A stretch of DNA of 64,000 nucleotides from Isoetes taiwanensis (GCA_021234155.1 JAJEKV010000027.1:2725167-2789166); one strand, 5' to 3'; shown: positions 1 through 11,900, counted from the first letter of the stretch. A program made the numbers and translations. Notes: generated from the letters alone by a model not told the origin.

Positions 1-2888
1 TCCTTCCTAATTCAAAATCCTCTAGTTTCATGGGACCAAAGATCATGCAATGCCTTTGAAGAGATGTTGCAATGGCTTACAAGAATGATCGTCTCCATTA
101 AAACCATGTTCCAAATCGAACGCTTTTGCAATGCTACCAACATGGAAGTTTGGACCATCACCCCATAATTTAATGTAAAATGACTGCGGAGGCACCGGCA
201 CAGCCGCCATGAGTTATGAATCTAAAGCTGGGAAAAGACCTTGCAATGAACTTTGTATATAGCTCCTAAACTAGGGCAAACAGTTTTTGCTAATCCATCT
301 TGTCATGAATGGCGATAGAAAATTCTCTTCGTTTCCATTGTAGACAAGCATCTCCACATCAAGATATGTTGATCGACATGACATTTTGCTCCATCGATGT
401 GAATTCTCATTTCCTTCCAAACCATTGATCTTTTCCAACCTCAAGCTTCGACTTTTTGAGCTTATCTAACAAATCCACGATATATTGCACTTTCGAGAAG
501 TTGTTATATTGCATTCTTTTGGATGATCCAAAATGCATTCGTGAGCTTGCCGGGGTCGATTAGAAATCTTGTCCCACCCATTTCCTCTAGAAGATTGTTG
601 ATCATTTGTAAAATCACTTTTTGTGTGAAATATGCATAACATTGAAGTACTCACGCATCCCTCTTCATCAACCGTGACTTTTTAGTATGCATACTCAAGA
701 TGATAGTTAACAAACTTCTCGAACAAACTCGAAATGCAAGCTACCTCGCGAAGTTGTCCTCTCGCTTTTCCCCGTTATCATGCCAACCCATTTGAGCCCC
801 CTTTTTCCGAGTTGCCCGGCTTTAATATGCCAGAGGTGGGGTTGAAATACCTAGTATGGTTGTATCCTTTGCCTTCAAGCCAGATATCCATTTCCACTAA
901 TAGGAAATCCTCGTTCTAATATCGGTGATGTATTTAAATGCATGTTCTATGATATTGTAAATATAAAGTTTTTCTAGCGCCATGAGTTTTTCTCCTTGTA
1001 GATTGATCGGGCTTCCACAAGTTCTTTCACTATGAATCTACCAAGCAAATTTTGGGGGCAGCCACAATCCCCCACGACTGGCTTGCATGGTCTCTTCATC
1101 TGCGGTTGTTAGTATCTTTCCCGGTCGACCTTTTGCTTCCTTCTTCAAGAAGTTGTAGGCCCTTCTTTCTGCAGTATGGATACATCTAAAGAGGTATGGA
1201 GGAATGTCATTTTCATCCACCACCACATTATTTTGTCCAACAGCTCAATTCTTTGAAGCATCCCTTTTCCTATTATCTCAATGGAGTCCAGCGAGCAACA
1301 AAGTGGCAACTCTAAACCAACTGTATATTATTGTAAACATAGCGGTGTTTGTCCTTGACTCAACACTAAAGTTATGAATTTTTGTATTGAGGAAATGGAG
1401 ACTCCCACAAAGTCATCACCAATAGCATCCATTATAGCGATTGCATAGGATCCCATAGTGTAAGCACACCTTCACCAACAAGTTCCTATTACCGGATGAT
1501 GCAAAATCACTTTCTCATCCTTCTATGTTAATCAAAACTACTATTCTTCTTTCCTCATTAGCTCAAGTTGGGTTTTTAATATTTTTGATTTTTTGCTTGG
1601 TGGTTATTCATTCTTATTTGTATTAATCTCTTCCACATCCATGTAATCAGCATCATTCTTCTCTGCTTTCGGGGTTCTTGATCCGCGAGTTCCCCGATAG
1701 TAGCTTCATGAAATCTGAAAAATTAGAAGACAAGGTTGAGGAAAACATAATATTGTATGCAATAACAATAAATGAAATATTTATACAATGTCTGCCTATC
1801 TTGCGTATCACAGCCTTGGTCTTGGCGTGACACATATGGGCCATAATTTTTGTAAAATGCATAAGAAAGTTATATTAATTTACCAAATCTAGCAGATATC
1901 GTGTATTTGGGCATGACTCATAAAAGTATCACATTTGGACAAATCACGGATATCCCATTTTCAGACTTACATTTCCAATTTAAGTATTTCTTTGAATCGA
2001 TTACAAATATCATTTAGCCATTCCAATCTCTGCTTGATTTTTTTTAGGTCAATGGGTTATAAAACCGTTTTTGGTGTATGTCATGCTACCAAATGCGTGG
2101 TCATGTGCTGCCGGGGAGGCTTGGCCTTGAGCCTCACCAATGCGGGACGGGGCACTCCATAGAATATCACCGGACCTTAACCTGTTTGGGGATTTCCAGC
2201 GGGTTGGTGAAGAAGTTCGACCATCTTTTTCCCTGTCTCTCGAGGAGAGATGGATGTGGAAGTCAAAGTCTGACACAAGTGGGGCTTGTGACGAAGGGAG
2301 TTTAATCGCCAGGTTAGCAGTAGTCCTCCATACACAGTGCATCTATTGGCATTAAATTTGTTTTGAGCCATTCTTAATCCTAAAACACGGACAAAAGACT
2401 TGTTAGAGAGTCGAGGACCGATCATTCAAGAATCTTTGGAGGCCAAAATGGTACTCACGATGATGACAAACTTTGGATCGGATAGACTAGATTATATTGT
2501 CGCGAGGGCGGTAATTATTGATCCTGCTGCGCCAGTCTTACGAGAATAGTTTTTATAAAGCTTCAGTTGTATATATTTTTTTGGAATAAAACTTTTTTAC
2601 TTTCACAATTTTTTCTTTTTGAAAGATGAATATCAAGTTGTGGTTAGATTATTTCTAGTTTTTTCTTTCTTTCGCTGGTAGCCGAAGTTTCTTCTCATCT
2701 TGCGTGAGAGATTAATATGTTCTATAAAATTCATTTCATAGTTAGATTTACTATACATATTACATTTAGTTAATTAACCCAAAAAACTACCACAAAGTCA
2801 CTTCAAATCAAGTTCTTGTCTGGATGTAGGTGACTTTTTATTCAACAAGGAAAAACTATGGCAATTACAAAAGAAGAGGACAATTCTT
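1..2888. other. AT-rich stretch without a recognisable gene
   Basis: All frames are broken by stops at short intervals and no domain was recognised. The exception in texture is a GC-richer block at about 2050-2425, open on both strands; its longest frame is 97 codons on the minus strand and resembles nothing I know. It could be part of an old LTR or another repeat. A 62-codon minus-strand frame at 1038-1226 is also unassigned. Confidence 0.5.
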
Positions 2889-3065
2889 TCACCAACCAGG
2901 CTCATCATGAGCAGGTGGCACGGTCACTCTCTTAACTTCATAAACACCATGCTCTGGAACCCATACAAGGTGGATGGCAACCTTATATATATCAGGATAA
3001 CTTCTAGCAGAGGCCATTGCAATCCCTGCAACCAAGGATCGAGTTCCAAGCCCCTCTGCTGGCAT
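2889..3065 (-). CDS. Unidentified 58-residue terminal exon or small ORF
   Basis: I do not recognise the product. The minus-strand frame is open from an ATG at 3065 to TGA at 2889 and reads like real protein: it starts MPAEGLGTRSLVAG, continues with an alternating hydrophobic stretch (KVAIHLVWVP) and ends in VPPAHDEPGW. The ATG directly follows a TTATAG, which would serve as a splice acceptor, and an in-frame TAG lies immediately upstream. It could therefore be the last exon of a larger gene or an independent small ORF. The next element upstream on this strand is a transposase-associated fragment at 3355-3579, so membership of a transposon-captured transcript is possible. No upstream exon was identified. 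Confidence 0.35.
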   Translation of the reverse strand: MPAEGLGTRSLVAGIAMASARSYPDIYKVAIHLVWVPEHGVYEVKRVTVPPAHDEPGW

Positions 3066-3354
3066 CTATAAATTTCAGAATAGTTCATGGAGCAAATGAT
3101 GGAATCCACATATGCAGGAGCATTGGCAAGGTAGATCGACAATTGCAATTAGAATGGGATGTGATCGGATTGCGGGACATGACTAATGCGGCGGCAATCG
3201 AGGAACTCATATTTATAGCACGAGAACAAAATACTTGACATTATTGACACATACAGTATGCATGTGAGTAGCACATGAAAAGGTGACACATGAAATATGC
3301 TACAGTAGCTACAATAAAGAGCAACAGTGCTGTAGTAAAATTTTCAGTACATAC

Positions 3355-3579
3355 CTCTCGGAGTAGTGTTGTTGGCCAAGCCAAGAAACTCCCTACTGAT
3401 TCTCCAAGCGTTTCTGCTCCTGCATGTGGTCTTTGTAATGGATGAGTGGCAGCAAAGCAGTCTGTCAATTTAATTCTAGTATAATCAGGTCCCAAGGGCA
3501 CTCCATGGCATGTTGTAGTTGGTGCCATGTTATCAACAATGCCCTTGCCAATGACATCTTTCCTATTTTCTGCTAACAA
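3355..3579 (-). pseudogene. Plant transposase-associated domain fragment (DUF8039-like)
   Basis: The minus-strand frame encodes a short domain found in plant transposon proteins, typically in En/Spm-type elements: a strand carrying KGIVDNMAP, the HGVPLGPDYTRIKLTD core, and the closing motif ETLGESVGSFLAWP. In known members the pattern 'G(I/V)PLG...V.V....D..VGSFVAWP' is the recognisable signature. Only this piece is present; it runs into a hydrophobic stretch and a stop at 3241. It lies downstream, on the same strand, of the pogo-type transposase remnant at 4128-4564. The two families are not normally fused, so this is probably a separate insertion. Family assignment is from memory of the motif. 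Confidence 0.4.
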
Positions 3580-3756
3580 GAAGCATGCTTCTCCAATGGA
3601 AAATTTCTTCGACTTGCAAAGATTTGTTAATTAAGTTGCACAAGTCATGGCGCCTCAATCCACTCACTTGATAGAAGAACTACCAGAGATTCGGCAGCCT
3701 GATCCAGTGCTTCAGCAAGCTTCCTTCTTGGTGATATCCCAAATTCGCATTAAAAC

Positions 3757-4127
3757 ACTGTAATGAAAACGCAGTTCTTGTGTTTCTGTAGGCGCATTAG
3801 AGAATCACAAATTCTATGATCCAATGCGAGGCCAAGAACACAAATTAAATGACGGGCATTTTTAAAATAATCGGTTAGTACAGGCCAATGACCGTCATAA
3901 GGACATATTTTGTACATATTTGGGACGTCCATGACGTCGCCAATACATTGCACATGCGACGTGACGTCACACATGCGATGTGACATCGCGCTGCGACGAA
4001 TCCACGGCGACGTCATTTGCGACGAGTGGGAAACATTATTAAAGCGTGTGCATGCGACGTTTGATGTCCTCGTTATGTCGCTAAGATGTCGCACAAGACG
4101 TTGCAAACTGCCTATTCTATAGTAGTG
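3757..4127. mobile_element. Short CACTA-type nonautonomous element
   Basis: The right end reads CTATTCTATAGTAGTG, whose reverse complement begins CACTACTATAG, the CACTA-type terminus. The proposed left end is CACTGTAATGAAAACGCAG at 3757. Both ends carry GCAGTT about 16-18 bases in from the terminus. The interior at 3930-4100 is dense in GCGACG/CGTCGC and CATGCGACG motifs, as expected of subterminal transposase-binding repeats. It interrupts a pogo-type transposase sequence: the coding match stops at RIWNGD just outside 4127. No target-site duplication was seen. The right end is firmer than the left. Confidence 0.4.
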
Positions 4128-4564
4128 GTCTCCATTCCAAATTCTTGAGGGGGGGAAGCTAAACTCATCATACACTTCTTTCAGCCCTGTGTAGAAGCCA
4201 TCCAACTTGGCTTGATTCATTGCCCGGGCACGTGAAACCTCCAATGTTTTGGCACTCCTATAAGGGAGATCTCAGGATGTCTTTGCTTGAAAAGCTTCCA
4301 CCATTTGCTCCCTGGCACACCATCAAAGGCCGAATTACCCTCCCTTTCCATCTCAGCTGCACGCTCCTTCATCGCATCCAGCGTCATATCCATTCCCTGC
4401 TCTGCAATGCCTATTGCCCAATCAACCAATTCCTTTTCTTGGGCTGGGTTCAGGATCTGGAAATGCCTTGCATTCTTCTTGGAAATCGCCATCTGACCCC
4501 CCCGATGGGCGACTGGGTATGCCCGACCGCCTAGATGCCTCTCTAATTGAAATTCCATTTTCAC
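4128..4564 (-). pseudogene. CENP-B/pogo-type transposase remnant
   Basis: On the minus strand an ATG at about 4486 opens a helix-turn-helix region: LNPAQEKELVDWAIGIAEQG, then DAMKERAAEMERE, then GSKWWKLFKQRHPEISL. This is the CENP-B-type DNA-binding domain of pogo/Tigger-like transposases. After a frameshift near 4250 the next frame continues with LEVSRARAMNQAKLDGFY, EVYDEF and PPSRIWNGD, the conserved linker leading into the DDE nuclease, with the first catalytic Asp in that WNGD. The DDE domain itself is lost or displaced where the short CACTA-type element begins. A frame at about 3660-3745 (CEFGISPRRK) may be the far side of the interruption, but this is weak. Confidence 0.55.
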
Positions 4565-5282
4565 TTACCTCGTGGGCAAGTCGCGGTCGGCATCTCTTCC
4601 TCCGCCCATTGCTCGCTTTGTTGGTCTCCTTGGCATTGCAAGTCGCGATCCGCTTGCTGCCCCTTTCTTCTTGGCTTTGGATGCATAAACCCGTTTGCTA
4701 GCGGTCTTGGTTGATGCGCCATCGCCGGAGCTATGGCATCGATCCGTGGTTGGGCCCTAGTCGACACCATCACGATTGTTGCAGCAAAAGCGGGGCCGGG
4801 ACAAGCTTGATTCTTGGCGGATTGAGGAATGTTTGATGGAATTACTCGAGGCACCTGGGTAATCTTGAAAATCCATCTCGTTCGAGGCGATTATGGCTGG
4901 AATTAGCCCGCCAATTCCAGCCCCCAGCATTGAATAATGCCTCGAGATGGCCACGATGGAGGGTTCAGGTAAGACCAACGAGCGATACTTGCCACACGTT
5001 GGGAGGGGGAATGGGACAACGAGGAAAGGGATCTTTGGTACCACAGGGTATGGTACTTCCGCGAAAGCGGGAAATCCCACCCTAGAGAAACTAAACGGCA
5101 AGAAAGGTAGGGTGCAAACACAGGGAGGGAGAGAGGGAGAGCAATGGTCTAAGTATTTGGAAATGTGCCATCAAGAGGTGGTTTCGGTGGACCGAAAACC
5201 TCACGAGCGGTGGAGGCGAGGCAAAGCGGCAGCAGCGAGCCAATTTCGCCTAGAAACCATCTATTGGTGGCATGTTGCAAAA
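4565..5282. other. Region upstream of the pogo-type remnant
   Basis: Overlapping frames occur on both strands, the longest being 143 codons on plus (4947-5378) and 114 on minus (4757-5101). None has a recognisable domain, and the compositions look like antisense or noncoding artefacts of a GC-richer block. It may be the 5' part of the pogo-type element. Confidence 0.35.
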
Positions 5283-6012
5283 CGTAAGCCATGGTACCCT
5301 ATGATTTCTAGACACGTGTCACATCCTCCATGTCAGCACCTCTGTTTAGAGTTTTGCGAATTCTGGCGGAGATCTTAGCCTTCAACGATGGCCCTGGTGG
5401 AGAAGAAACAGAAACAAGGAGAAGAAACAGAAACAAGGATCTTGGCCTTCAAATGGCCATGGAGAAGAAAAGGAAACAAGGAGAAGAAACAGAAACAAGG
5501 ATTTTGGTCTTCGATTGATGGCCCCTCGCGGAGAAGAAACAAAAACAAGGAGAAGAAGCATAATTGTCAGCATCCCTGTTTAGAGTTTTACGGACTCTGG
5601 CAGAGACCTTGACCTTCAGCAAATGGCCCTGGCAAAGAAGAAACAGAAACAAGGATCTTGGTCTTCAGCAATGGCCCTAGCCATCTTTAGAAACAGAAGC
5701 AAGGAATATTTTCGCCTCTGGCTATAATATTGCGCCAGAAATGGCGATCAGGAGCTCGTTTTGAAGCTTAGGCTAAGCAACTGTGCGAGAAGGATTCCGG
5801 CAGACAGGAGGTGGGCAACGCCATAGCCATAGCCAGGAAAGGAAAAATCTCGATGCTTCGGGAGGCTGCATAGCCGTAAGAAATCTAATGCTTCAAGAAA
5901 CTTCCGTTATAATAGGTCTTGGCGGCACCGCTTAGAATAAATAAACCAAAAATTACCCAGAAATAAAAATACAGGAAAAAAAACAGAAATCATAGGGTAC
6001 CCGTGGCTTACG
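5283..6012. repeat. 27-bp inverted repeat enclosing about 670 bp
   Basis: The sequence CGTAAGCCATGGTACCCTAT at 5283 continues to 5309. It recurs reverse-complemented at 5985-6012 with one substitution and one inserted base. The arms enclose a minisatellite and a perfect G-box palindrome GACACGTGTC (5311-5320). The arrangement resembles the terminal repeats of a small DNA transposon or a foldback element, but no target-site duplication was recognised and no coding region lies inside. Confidence 0.5.
5333..5700. repeat. Degenerate minisatellite (GAAGAAACAGAAACAAGGA units)
   Basis: Purine-rich units of GAAGAAACAGAAACAAGGA recur, separated by 'TCTTGGCCTTCA...ATGGCCCTGG' spacers. A larger block beginning GTCAGCACCTCTGTTTAGAG at 5333 recurs as GTCAGCATCCCTGTTTAGAG at about 5566, so the array also contains a segmental duplication of about 235 bp. 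Frames through it are low-complexity Lys/Glu or Phe/Leu artefacts. Confidence 0.7.
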
Positions 6013-7329
6013 AGAAAATGGAGAAAGGAGGGAAGGAGAGCGACAATCTAACATGGAGATGCTTGACGAGTGGCTGATGAGGGAAAGGGAGGAAAGACAT
6101 GGTATAAATAGGCGGAGGAGAATGTTCTAAAAATGCAGGAGTATTCTAAAACATTCTCGTCCAGCCTCTAGAAATTGTTTTTTCTTTCACTTCTAGAGTT
6201 GTTCCAGAGGCTATATGAGAAAATATAAAGGACAACAAGAAGCTGTTTTGAGACTCGCGGCATCTCCCATTACCAAAATTCGAAGTTACATGAACACATA
6301 ATATTCAAGCATATCAAGAAACCTCGGAACTAGAGAATCACCGATACGTAATCTAAATTTTGCTTAACCTGCAATTATATTTCATATAGAATCATCACAA
6401 TTGGTTTAGAGAGTCCCCTTATACAAAGCAAACTTTGAGAAAGAAATCCAAATGGCATCTATACCCTAAACTAAAATGGTGGCTAATGATATCAAATTGT
6501 TAAAATGCTCAAGAGACAACTAAGATCAATTTGATCAATCTATTACTTGCTAGTAATGCATGAAATATATGCGCAAACAAAGCCACTAACATCATAGGAA
6601 GATTTGCTAGGAAATTATTTAATTAATGAATGAGGATTATCCAATGTCCAATGGTTTGACTTAAATTTTACTGTTTTGTAAAGCAATATTTGGGGCGTTG
6701 TTGACATCTACATTAATTAACTAGGGGCATTGTTGACATCTACATTAATTAACTAGCTATGAAGAGTAGTATGCATTAGCTAAACACAAAACTTGTAGAT
6801 TCCTATCCAAAGCAATCAAACCTGCTTTAAACTAGTTCCAGTTTTTGAAGTCCCCACTTCTTCTTCCCCCCTTACCCCATAGATCTTATCACTCATATGA
6901 AAGAACCATTATTCCGCTTTCAATATTTCTATTGAAATTTCTCTTCGCATGAATGCAAGATGGGAAAATTGAACATCCTATTGTAAAGTCGGAAGATGCT
7001 TTGTTTCTTTTGATACTCACTTTGTCCGGTTTAATGCATTAGCATAGATATTGAGATAAGCCGCAGATTTCTTGCTCTTCGATTCTTCATTCTGACAAAA
7101 AGCAGATTCACACAAAACCTAGAAGCTAAAATATAAAATCGAGCCGGTTGCTATTGATTCCAAGACCCAAAACCCTGAACCAAACTCCTGGCCCCGATAT
7201 CCGTTGGACTCCATGGTTTTAAACCAAATAAAATAGATTTGCCATTATTTCAACGCAAAATCGAGCTGTCCCACTCATGCCATGAACACCGTAAACCGGG
7301 AATTCAGCCGTACTTGCAAAACCCATCTC
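6013..7329. other. AT-rich spacer with a promoter-like cluster
   Basis: No gene was recognised. At 6104-6111 there is a TATAAATA box on plus, close to heat-shock-element-like motifs (GAATGTTC at 6118, AGAATGTTTTAGAATACT read on minus, TTCTAGAG and TTCCAGAG near 6197-6212). A tandem duplication lies at 6693-6755. The segment 6900-7300 may hold the far C-terminal end of the decayed PPR gene to its right, but no frame can be followed. Confidence 0.35.
6693..6755. repeat. Direct tandem duplication, about 32-bp unit
   Basis: The block GTTGTTGACATCTACATTAA plus TTAACTAGG is followed directly by a near-identical copy beginning ATTGTTGACATCTACATTAA. Two copies, one substitution in the compared part. 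Confidence 0.8.
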
Positions 7330-7379
7330 AGATAAGGCAAGCAAAATGCCCGGAATAAGGGTTTCCTAAATCCCAACAT

Positions 7380-8100
7380 CATTTAGCGGTTCGCCCAACA
7401 ACACCGGGCATATGTGATGCATTAAGTAGGGTCATCCACAAACAGCATCCGGGTTGTACATGAGTAGCTTGACTAAATCTTACGCTTCATCAAATGTCAA
7501 GCATGCATAAGAAGATCCACCATACCAAAGAATGTGATATATATCCAAAGATTATGTCATCACATCCTCTCGAATTATAAAACCAAAGGGCTTCATCCAC
7601 CATGCCCGCGATATCTAAATGCGATAAGAATGATTCTATATATTATATCATCCACCATGATTCCAGGAATTTTGCTTGCTTTTGAAACATTCTACAACCA
7701 TCCTTACATTCCGGGCTCCGAGCATATCCCCGAAACCATTGCACACCATGATGCCACATCTTTAGCCAATAGCATGTCAAAGACTTTACGTCGTGCATCG
7801 CCTAAGCTCCCACATTTTGCATACATATGACTAATGGTACTTCCCACTACAATGTCAGGTTTACAACCCATTCTCCATGATCTTTTGTGAATGCATCTTC
7901 CCTCGCTATGGCTCCGTATCATTACAAGATTTCAAAACGAAAAATGTGACTTTATCGCTTTTATTTGATCAATTTGCATTTTGTCAAAGCATTGTAATGC
8001 AAGACAATCTTCAAAGTGCTGCACATACGCCACAATCATTACACTCCATACTCATACCAGAAAAGGAGCAAAACTGTGATGCAAATACAATCCTTTAACA
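7380..8100 (-). pseudogene. PPR protein remnant, PLS/E type
   Basis: PPR proteins bind organelle RNA; PLS-class members with E motifs act mainly in organelle RNA editing. Reading the minus strand, 8060-7930 gives a broken motif (AYVQHFEDCLALQCFDKMQ). Then 7922-7704 gives one open stretch with GRCIHKRSWRMGCKPDIVVG and MYAKCGSLGDARRKVFDM, the classic 'IHA...G...D..V..ALVDMYAKCG...AR.VFD' pattern. Further down, 7540-7400 shows MVDLL, DLVKLLMYNPDAV and MTLLNA in shifting frames, the start of an E motif. Frames change repeatedly, so as given it cannot encode a full protein. Some of the small indels could be consensus errors. Confidence 0.6.
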
Positions 8101-8639
8101 CCAACAAGAAAACGTTACTTTGGTCTACCTCTTTGAAGTCACATTGATTACTAACATTACCAATGGATCATAGAATTCTTGTACATATGCCGACATTGAT
8201 AAGAAACTAGGCACCTCTTCTATCCTCGTTTTCATAAGCTTCTTGGAACTTGCCTTGACATAATTTAGGATACCAAAACACCTATAAGTCGGGTATAATC
8301 TTGTCGGGGATAATATTGCTAAAAATGCTTCAGAACTTTTTGAAGATATTTGCAACATCATTCTAAGTTGTATGAGTGGAATATGCCAAAAGTCCAATTA
8401 GATTTGCTTATAATGAACAGTTGAACCTTAGGCAACCAAGTTTTCCAAGAACAAACCTCGAACCGCCCTTTCAAAGTATGATTGAGGGCTTCCACATTTT
8501 GCATATTTTGAGGAATTTCTTGCCTTCAAAACTTTATTAGTATCAAGACTCTTCCAAATTTTAGTACTAGCCCTTTCAAAGAATAAAGAATAAGTCACGG
8601 TTGTTGGCTCTACATTGCGCTCCTCCGCATTTTATTATA

Positions 8640-8905
8640 AAGAGCCATGGCTTCTCTAAATTTTATCTTTCTTTATACAAGCATCAATGAGCCGCGAGAT
8701 ATGCAAGCATTGGGGTAACAAATGCAGAATGCCCAATGCTTTTGTCATCTCTCCTGCATGGGCAAGACATTCAATAAGCACAGTGTATGTGTGGACATTG
8801 GGAAAGTAACCGCTTCCAATCATATCCGTGTATACTTCCATTGCCTTTTCATGCAAATGAGAGACTTTATAGTAGAAAACTATTAGACAAGCAAAAGTTC
8901 TGCTG
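8640..8905 (-). pseudogene. PPR protein remnant, P type
   Basis: A single minus-strand frame reads RTFACLIVFYYKVSHLHEKA, MEVYTDMIGSGYFPNVHTYT and VLIECLAHAGEMTKALGIL. These are about two consecutive 35-residue PPR motifs of the P class ('Y..LI......G...A..V...M...G..P...TY'). The frame then ends at LIDACIKKDKI. On its upstream side it is cut by the start of the satellite-like array at about 8912: the coding match stops exactly where array homology begins, so the array or its founder inserted into or recombined with this gene. No organelle-targeting N-terminus is present. Confidence 0.6.
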
Positions 8906-8911
8906 TTAGGT

Positions 8912-11900
8912 TGTCGCCATTTTCTCGTCGTGTCCCTACGTCGAGAAGGGGAAAATTTGGGGGTTGGCAATCCATGCGATAGGTGTTCATTTTTTCTTTT
9001 GAGAGACGTTTCATGGGACATGTCCTATCATTTGAATGGTGGGATTAGCAGATGAAGCTGTTTTGGTGCCCCGATACTTAAACCGTATTAAATTTGTAGG
9101 GTTTCGGTTTTGGAAGCCTTTCCTGCTTCTGAAGTGGTCAAGAGCTTGCATGCATAGTCCCTAAAGTAAATTGGATGTTTTTTACTCATGCACAAAGTCA
9201 AAAGCACATTCTGAGCTTGCTAGAGTGGTCGAATTAGAGGAACACCCCATTTCTTGGTCAGATTGCCCCTACATTGGGGGGAATTTGGGGTTTATACATC
9301 CGCAACGGTAGGTGTTCATTTTTATTTTAAGAGATGTTCATGGGATATGAGCTACCATTTGAATGGTGGGATTAGCAGATGAAGCTGTTTTGGTGCCTCG
9401 ATACTTAAACCCTACTAAATTTATAGGGTTTAGGTTTTAGAAGCCTTCCTCCGCCGTGCGAAGTGGTTGAGAGCTTGCATGCATAGTCTCTAAAGTAAAT
9501 TGGATGCTTTTTTAACTCATGCACAAAGTTAAAAAGCACATTCTCGAAAGCTTGCTAGAGTGGTCGAACCGAGGAACACCCCATTTCTTGGTCGTGCCCC
9601 CACGTGGGAAAGGGGAAAATTTGGGGGTTCGAACATCCGTGCATTGGATTTCCAACTTATATTTTCGGAGATGTTTCTTGGGGCATGGACTCTTATTTGA
9701 ACGATGGGATTAGCAAACGACGTGATTTTGGTGCCTTGATACGTAAACCCTACTAAATCTGTAGGGTTTAGGTCTTGACAGCCTTCCCTACCTCGAAAGT
9801 AGTCAAGAGATTACGTGCACAGTTTCCTCAATGGTCCGACAAGAGGCCCCAAAGAGTGAGAACAAAGAACCCCTTCCTAGGCACCGGTTTAAACATGCGC
9901 TCTTGCGATGGCCTGTAACAAGCTAGACATTGTGCAACCGGTCATGCTAGAAGGCAGGACATGACAGTTTGGCTCTGTCCTTGCATCTAGACGGCCAGAG
10001 TCACCCTTGAACATATGTTTAAGGAGTAGACAATCAATCAAATGCCTGGCTTGCCTAGTACATCGTATGCTTAGATTAACGCACTAGGCAAGGAGTGCAT
10101 TGAATGAGAGGTCCACTAGTTGCTCATATCGAGTAGAGATTAGCTCTATTGGTCATGGAAGTTGGTCCCCAGAGTAACTTCGATGCTTTGAACTCATGTG
10201 TCAATTCAAAATTAGATTCCGAGCTTGATAGAGTGGCTGAATTGGAGGACCATGCCATTTTCCTGTCGTGCCCCTGTGTCGAGAAAGGGAAAATTTGGGG
10301 TTTGGCACATCCGTGCGATAGGTGTTCATTTTTTCTTTTGAGAGACGTTTCATGAGACATGACCTATCATTTGAATGTTGGGATTAGCAGATGAAGCTGT
10401 TTTGTTGCCCCGATACTCTACTAAATTTGTAGGGTTTAGGTTTTGGAAGCCTTCCCTGCCTCTGAAGTGGTCAAGAGCTTGCATGCATAGTCTCTAAAGT
10501 AAATTGGATGTTTTTGACTCATGCACAAAGTCAAAAGCACATTTTGAGCTTGTTAGAGTGGTCAAACTGGAGGAACACCCAATTTCTTGGTCGTGCCCCT
10601 ACGTGGAAAAGGGGGAAATTTGGGGGTTGGCACATCCGTGCGGTAGGTGTTCATTTTTTCTTTTGAGAGATTTTTCATGGGACATGAGCTATCATTTGAG
10701 CGGTGGGAATAGCAGATGAAGTTGTTTTGGTGCCCCGATACTTAAACCCTATTAAATTTGTAGGGTTTAGGTTTTGGAAGCCTTCCCTGCGTCTAAAGTG
10801 ATCGAGAGCTTGCATGCATAGTCTCTAAAGTAAATCAGATGTTTTTGATCATGCACAAAGTTAAAAGCAAATTCTGAGCTTGCTAGAGTGGTCGAACTGG
10901 AGGGACACCCCATTTCTTGGTTGTGCCCCTACGTGGGAAAGGGGGAAATTTGGGGGTTGACACATCCGTGCATTAGATTTCCAACTTTTATTTTCGGAGA
11001 TGTTTCTTGGGACGTGAATTCTTATTTGAACGATGGGATTAGCAAACGATGCAATTTTGGTGCCTTGATACGTAGACCCTACTAAATCTGTAGGGTTTAG
11101 GTCTTGACAGCCTTCCCTACCTCGAAAGTAGTCGAGAGCTTACGTGCACAGTTTCCTCAAGGGTCCGAAAAGAGGCCCAAGTGTGAGAACAAAGAACCCT
11201 TTCCTAGGCACTAGTTCCAAACTTGCGCCCTTGCGATGGCTCGTAACAAGCTAGACATTATACAATTGGGCATGCTAGAAGGCAAGACATGACAGTTTGG
11301 CTCCTCCTTGCATCTAGATGGCCAGAGTCACCCTTGAACACATGTTTGAGGAGTAGACAATCGATCAAATGCCTCGCTTGCCTAGTACATCCTATGCTTA
11401 GATTAGCGCACTAGGCAAGGAGTCCATAGAATGAGAGGTTTACTCATATGAAGTAGAGATTAGCTCTATTGGTCATGGAAGTTGGTCCCTAGAGTAACTT
11501 CGATGCTTTGAACTCATGTGCGAAGTCAAAATTATATTTCAAGCTCGATAGAGTGGCTGAATTGGAGGACCACGTCGTGCCCCTACGTTGAGAAGGGGAA
11601 AATTTGGGGATTGGCACATCCGTGCAATAGGTGTTCATTTTTTCTTTTGAGAGATGTTTCATGGGATATGACCTACCATTTGAACGGTGGAATTAGCAGA
11701 TGAAGCTATTTTGGTGCTCCGATACTTAAACCCTACTAACATTGTAGGGTTTAGGTTTTGGAAGCCTTCCCTGCCTCTGAAGTGGTCGAGAGCTTGCATG
11801 CATAGTCCCTGAAGTAAATTGGATGGATGATTTTGACTCATGCACAAAGTTAAAAGCACATTCTGAGCTTGCTAGAGTGGTCGAACTGGAGGAACACCCC

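Noticed and set aside
4947-5378. 143-codon plus-strand frame
   Set aside because: Gly/Lys/Arg-rich, no domain, overlapped by minus-strand frames, and it runs into the inverted-repeat element.
7846-7862. CACTACAATGTCAGG as a possible left end for the CACTA-type element ending at 12551
   Set aside because: It lies inside a PPR coding remnant, lacks subterminal palindromes and does not match beyond CACTAC.
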